Assembly: GCA_015227615.1 (NCBI GenBank)
Contig: JAALGZ010000010.1
Coordinates: 744,001 to 808,000 of the forward strand
Direction: 5' to 3'
DNA: 64,000 bases
DNA from: Labyrinthula sp. Ha
Lineage: Eukaryota > Sar > Bigyra > Labyrinthulida > Labyrinthulaceae
Made by a program: the position numbers and the translations under genes. The notes under the pieces were generated by a model. That model was not told the DNA's origin. It saw only the letters and a program-made list of their open reading frames with translations, and did no database searches. This document shows positions 58,651 through 64,000 of the stretch, piece after piece. Position 1 is the first letter of the stretch. Each line of letters begins with the position of its first letter.

Positions 58651-61534
58651 GAATACAAGGTTACCACACACGGGGGTTTTCTGCCATTTGACTACCCCAT
58701 TTTTTATGCTAAAAACTTGAATTTAAGGAAATCCTATTCTTTCCTGGTTATATGATATGCATCACAGCAGAGTATTCGGTTTCCAAGGATCAAAGTAACT
58801 TCTATTAGATGAAGCTCCGACATTCGCGCATTACTCAATCGAACCCCTCACGATTAGTGGTTTCGTAATATATCATTCTCTAAACCCGACCTTTTGATTT
58901 CTGAGGGAATAGTTTGGAAGAGTTTTTCTTGATCACTTCATTGATTGTGTTCAGTTCCTCTTTGATATCGGTGCTTCCATAGCTAAACCCAGTCTTATTA
59001 TACTCATTTGGGGCATTGTTAAAGAGGTTGGAAACGAGTACTAGAGGGATTTCTTGATCAGAGGGTGGGCTTATTGAGATTCAAGCATTGCTTTAAATAC
59101 AAATATTCTAATTTCTTACGATGGAATCGATAATATTTGAATAGATCATCCTTGAGAAGAGATTAAGCTGGACTAAATGTTGGGGGGGGGGTAAGACAAC
59201 CACTGCATTGCTATGCCTTGTAGCATCGATAATATTTGGCAAAAAGTGAATCAAACCATTTTTAAAATTAATAGAATCCACCGAAACATATGTAAACTTT
59301 TGTTGATGAATACTAGATAACTTCTTTGATGATTATCTAAATAATAAATAACATTGATGTGATTGAATAAAGAGATTTTAGTCTTCAGTTATAGTGACTA
59401 TTTATTCTTTGTAAATTATATTGTAATCACTTAGCTTGAAGCTATGACCCTGAAACATTTGTAGCAAGTCGTTCCACTACATTTTTTCCCTTCACAAATA
59501 CGAAATCTAATGTGAGTAGCCGTCTTGTTATTCCATTAACATTTGAAATTATCTCATCAGTGTTGTGAATTATGACACAGAAATATTTTAAGGCTTCCTC
59601 TGCAGGCACCAGAGGCTTATTTTCCTCCTAGTCTATAACTTAGTCCATTTTGACTACGTTAGGCGAAACTTTAATTTTCAATAACACCCTATGGTATTAT
59701 ACAGTGTGGTCACATATGATTAATACTTTGACAACTGGAATTTCAACACAGAAGAAACGCTGGCTCCCAATATCTAATTTATAACCCTCTTGAATTTGAA
59801 TAAACTCCGCTTAAGAGATCTTGGTAACTGGTTTGTGTTTGCCATAAAATATCCGTACCTAGTTTATGACACGATGTTTTTTCTCCTTAATTTGATAATG
59901 TTAAACATGATGTGATGGCGCTACATTTATATCCACAGAAGTATCTGTACGGCTCTTAATTTTTTTATACTGTTTATAAATGGGTTCATGAATCATTAGG
60001 GTTATATCACTACCTTTTTTTTCGACTCCACTGACTTTGCTGCATCTAGTTCAAATATATTTCTTTCAAGATGACACTGTCTCAAAATATGATTCTGATA
60101 TTTTCTTGAAGTTTCTTTGGAATTAGAAATGATGCGAACTATACTACTATATATTTAATTAATAGTCTTCTGAGCTTAGATAATGAGATGGCTTGATTTG
60201 AAAGGATTTATCCTTCAAAGGTTAATCCATACTTTTTAGTCGTTTTTTTGAGAATGGTTTTGAAAATCCTCTTTCTGCGAGTACTTAGTTTCTCCACATT
60301 GAGATATTTTAGGATGCTGTTGATTTGATCAAAGAAACCCTAAATTTGGTCTTCTGGGACTTCAACAGTTGACTATCATGAAAGTTGGTATTTCTAATTG
60401 GTTAAACGTTTCTACCTTTTTCTGATACTATATTTTTTGTAGATGTTGGCGTGAATACTCTACCATTGAGGCATTATCCATTACTCTACTCTTCTTAAAA
60501 TAAATAAACCGAGAACTTCTTTGCAAGTAAACTTTGGATAGTCAATCCAGATTCTGAATGTGCGATTGGGGTTTATTCGGAACAAATACTTCTATGGCTT
60601 CAATTATAAATTCAGAAAGTTTCCCAGGCAAATTGGTTTAAATTAAAGGATAACCAGATCTATCTGGTGCATTTTTAATAACTACAGGTAAACGTTTTTG
60701 TCTAAATTGTCTAATTAACTGTCCTCTGTTAATAAAGAATTCTGAGTCTAATACCACCCGTCTGTTAACGACGTATTTAAAGTGATCCCTGACTTGATTA
60801 TTAGATGATTATCCTTGACACCTGATTCCTTAATAAAACAGGATAAAGGGCGCTTAGGGATGATACATTTCCTCTGTGAAAGGATAGAGAAGATGGGAAC
60901 TTTGAAATTTTCTTGTGAGGGTCTTAGCTGGCTTTTCATGATAAATTGGCCCTCTTGTACTTCCTTCTTGATTTTGATATCTCTTGATTCAAAATTATCA
61001 TTTGCAACTTCATCTTTTACATTCTTTCTTTTGACTTCTCGTGTCATTTTGTAGTGAAATATCGGTTTCCCCCAAGGGGTCTTGGATTTATTAGAGGAAC
61101 TTCCAGCAGTCAGGTTTCCAGCTCTGCAAACAATTGTTTTTTTTAATCCTAGCTCCAATTCTTTAACTTCCAAATTTCTTCTTAAATTTTCCAGGAGTGC
61201 TATTTATCGAGATTACTTCTGAACTCTGTGCAAATCAGGGAAGGAAAACTTGTGTTGACTGGTAGCACTTCGGTGTTTAGGGGTATTTGAAGGTTTACTT
61301 GAGTCTAGCTGTTCGGATGAAGAGTTGGGGACTAGGATTGTAGATTTCTGTCGTTTTAGAAGAGAGCTTACTACTTCTGGATAAAGTAACTCATCTATTG
61401 GATTGGGATTATGTCAGCTATTGAGGGTTATATCTTTGGTTCCTGACCCTTTGACGCTAACTGGTTCTTTATTCGCTTCAAACACTAACTTAAATCGATT
61501 TATGACTATCTGCGATCGCTAAGTCAAATAAAAT

Positions 61535-61692
61535 ATTAGGTATTTAACGCCTAATTATGACAATGTAGTCGATGCGAATTTACTTTAACAATCATATATT
61601 GTATCCTAAGGAAATACTATAATACAAATTCATTGTTATGAAGTTTCCAATGAACCTAGAACACTTGGAGCAGTGGGTATCCAGATGATACA
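61535..61692 (-). repeat. 5' LTR of gypsy element
   Basis: 158 bp, begins TGTATCATCTGG. The right duplication GAAAG follows at 61693-61697. Confidence 0.88.
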
Positions 61693-61697
61693 GAAAG

Positions 61698-64000
61698 ATA
61701 ACATCTCGATAGCGTTGATAAATTCTCAATAGAAAGATGAAAAAACAACTCTTTCCTTTGACTGGAATTTATATATATTTGGGCAATATATTACTTAATG
61801 ACAGCAGGAAGCTATACGTTCCTGGTAAGTTTATATATTTCTGCGCAATACTATTTAATGTATTGGATATATAATAGTACCAATCCACATGCCTCGTAAA
61901 TGCATATATCGTTTGAGAGATATGTGAAACCCAATACTTTCTTATGGAGAATTTCTCTATAATGCATAACGGCAATTTTGAAAATATTAATTCAGAATAA
62001 TTGAGCTGTAAATAACATTGACCTAAATAAAACTAAAAAGATGTTGCTTTTTACCTAGACCATTCTGTCAAGAAAACGCTCCAACTTGGTTAATATTCCT
62101 TGGCATATACTTGTAGATGGGAAAAATAGATAATGGTATATTTTCTTATCTATCATTTACAAATAAATACAAAAAGAATATTGAAAATATTTGAAACAGA
62201 TACCCACAATGCCTTTGTTTGAGATGCAGTTATTATTATATGAAGTTCATACAAATAAACTGGAAATGTACCTACTACGTAAAAGAGACAAATTCAATGG
62301 AATCAACAACACATAAGAATAAGAATACAAACCTTCTTCTTGAACATCCTGAAGTTTTTCTTGAGCTAATTCCCGATAAAATATTATATATCACAATTCT
62401 TAAGACGTAACTTGGATTGCAAACTCTTGTGTAAGAAAACTATTTCACATAAACTGTGTCAAACCATATTATGGTTTCAACATATTATAATCTAGAATAT
62501 TAGCTTATAATTTGTATATCATCGTATATATATAAAGGGTTCGCATTGAAATGTGTTAAACACTTAAAAAAACCGTATGATGTCTGAAACAACTATAAAG
62601 TGGTTGATAGAGTTGTTTGTATAGCGTGGTACAGATAAAACCATGTTTTAAACAAAATAAGCAGTATAGAGTTAATTTATCTACTTTTTAGGTAAAATTT
62701 TCTAATGTTTAATTTGAAAAGCAATACCAATAAAGATGAAGAAACCTTTAAGGGAATAATACCACGGAAACCCTTTTTCTAGCCATGTATAAGATAACCA
62801 CAAGAAAGCAGGAATCTAGTGATTAAAATAAATTTGCAGATAAGTATTACTGTTGCGCATATATCTGATGGAAATGTGTATGTATTCCTATCCTCTTATT
62901 CAATAGTAGACAGCACAAGCAGTAGTGACCTTTTCTTACCGACATTACTGTCAATTAAGATAGAAATCATAGTTAACCTGTTGGTTTTTATGAGCCTAAT
63001 GGGTAAATTAAAAGCCATTGAAATTGATATCCAAGACTAACTTAGTATTTCTGTACTTCTACATGAAATATATGCCTATAATTATGCCAAACGATATGGA
63101 GAATATTATCTACTGCTTCATTCTACAGATTAACAAGGTAGTTAATTAGAACTACAATTTAAACTATCAAAACGAAAGCCCTACACAAAGTCTTCCGACA
63201 ATCAAATAATATAAAAAAAATTCTAATGGATCAACTCACATAGTTGATTCTTCGACGTAGTACCGCAGAAAACATATAATACTTATAACAATAACATAAC
63301 TTCTGAAGTTTGAATACGGCACATAAATCATCCTGTGCCGTCTATTTGGATAAGTATTGAGCACATTTTCTAATTACTTTGATTAAACTGATGAAGACTT
63401 GAAGTCAGTAGCTTAAGCTAAGAGGAGTATATAGTTATATTAATTGAGTTTGAGTGGTGGTGTTGATAATTTTCTTTAAAGATACCTATTCTTTAACACC
63501 CATTGTGACGAAAACAAATTGCTGAAGAGAAAACTATTTTATTATTGATGTCGAGGATGATAATAATGGCAATATTTAGCAGAACTGGTTGGTGTATTAA
63601 TTATCTGAGCATAGAAATTGCTAATAGGTCAGTTTGGAATTTTTGCTCGTCAAACTATTAACCAAGACCCTTTATATAATTGATCCTTTACTTGCTATTT
63701 TCCTATGTTTTTTTCTGTAGGCATGGCTCTTTCTGCTACAGTATAATATCCAATCAGATCTACCTATTCTAACCAATCATATCAATCAAGCTATTTATAC
63801 TTAACTAATAAACACAATCCCTCATATCGATACACTAATAATAGAAAAAAAAATCCGTTACTGAGGTCAGATACAAAATATGAGATCCTTGTTAAGAGAC
63901 ACCGTAATATGAAATCAGCCAAGGAAAATAAGTATGTTAGGATTTTCCGTTGAAACTCTGTGACATATGATAACAATCACACCATGATGTAAAAAGGAGA
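61698..64000. other. Gene-poor AT-rich stretch to window end
   Basis: No supported gene, RNA gene or element. Open frames are at most about 73 codons and lack motifs. Confidence 0.6.

Larger units (their letters stand above)
53740..61692 (-). mobile_element. Ty3/gypsy LTR retrotransposon fossil with chromodomain and MT-A70-like third region
   Basis: 7.95-kb element on the minus strand between GAAAG duplications. Both LTRs are 158 bp and differ at about 22 positions (14 percent), so the insertion is old. A purine-rich tract (GGGGGATATC) abuts the 3' LTR. From the 5' LTR: a gag-like basic region (about 60.7-61.2 kb), reverse transcriptase relic (about 57.9-58.6 kb), RNase H with VFTDHQELL (about 57.5 kb), integrase core (about 56.1-56.75 kb), chromodomain (about 55.57-55.67 kb), then an MT-A70 methyltransferase-like region (about 54.1-55.2 kb). 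The order reverse transcriptase, RNase H, integrase identifies Ty3/gypsy; the chromodomain suggests a chromovirus-like lineage. It is heavily broken, with well over ten breaks. Confidence 0.88.

Noticed and set aside
53740-61692. Polinton or DIRS interpretation of the 8-kb element
   Set aside because: Direct 158-bp LTRs, a 5-bp duplication and the order reverse transcriptase, RNase H, integrase, chromodomain fit Ty3/gypsy; no capsid, type-B polymerase or tyrosine recombinase was seen.
1-64000. tRNA, rRNA, CRISPR array or bacterial operon signals
   Set aside because: No T-arm consensus with flanking stems, no rRNA-like segment and no regularly spaced repeats were seen by eye; a covariance-model scan could still find divergent RNA genes.

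Overview
The window is eukaryotic nuclear DNA from an AT-rich unicellular organism. The evidence is a 2-oxoglutarate dehydrogenase E1 gene with a presequence-like N-terminus, interrupted by two GT-AG introns of exactly 32 nt, together with membrane-anchored carboxypeptidases carrying ShK-type cysteine domains, LTR retrotransposon fossils and long gene-free stretches. TAA, TAG and TGA all end genes where homology expects it, so the code is standard. A heterotrophic protist (a stramenopile-like flagellate is one possibility) fits, but the lineage is not proven.

Layout. 1-5.1 kb is dense: two same-strand unrecognised genes (possibly one spliced gene), then the OGDH E1 gene converging on them with 10 bp between stop codons. 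From 5.1 kb onwards genes are sparse: a two-TM membrane protein (10.9 kb), three short-chain dehydrogenases (13.1, 19.4 and 21.1 kb), a solo LTR (23.7 kb), an unrecognised Lys-rich ORF with an apparent frameshift (27.5 kb), a carboxypeptidase pseudogene (34.7 kb), two intact carboxypeptidases (37.4 and 51.8 kb), an old Ty1/copia element (45.0-50.1 kb) and an old Ty3/gypsy element (53.7-61.7 kb). The last 2.3 kb shows no gene.

Most interesting points. (1) The Ty3/gypsy fossil, with its chromodomain integrase, has downstream of the integrase a relic that looks like an MT-A70 family N6-adenine methyltransferase, in the position where other elements carry env or a captured gene. (2) Two unrelated gene families (SDR and carboxypeptidase) show the same pattern: a nearly identical block that starts at the ATG and stops abruptly inside the ORF, followed by an old, diverged 3' part. 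This is the signature of recent gene conversion limited by non-homologous 5' flanks. (3) Introns are 32 nt, so small-exon genes may be hidden elsewhere. (4) A CAAAAC element lies 33-36 nt upstream of the ATG of several unrelated genes and may mark transcription starts.

Genes acting together: the carboxypeptidases look secretory or cell-surface and A-type (hydrophobic C-terminal residues), with two members next to one another in convergent orientation. The SDRs form a local paralogous cluster, two of them divergent across a 586-bp shared upstream region. OGDH E1 is a mitochondrial TCA-cycle enzyme with no evident functional link to its neighbours.
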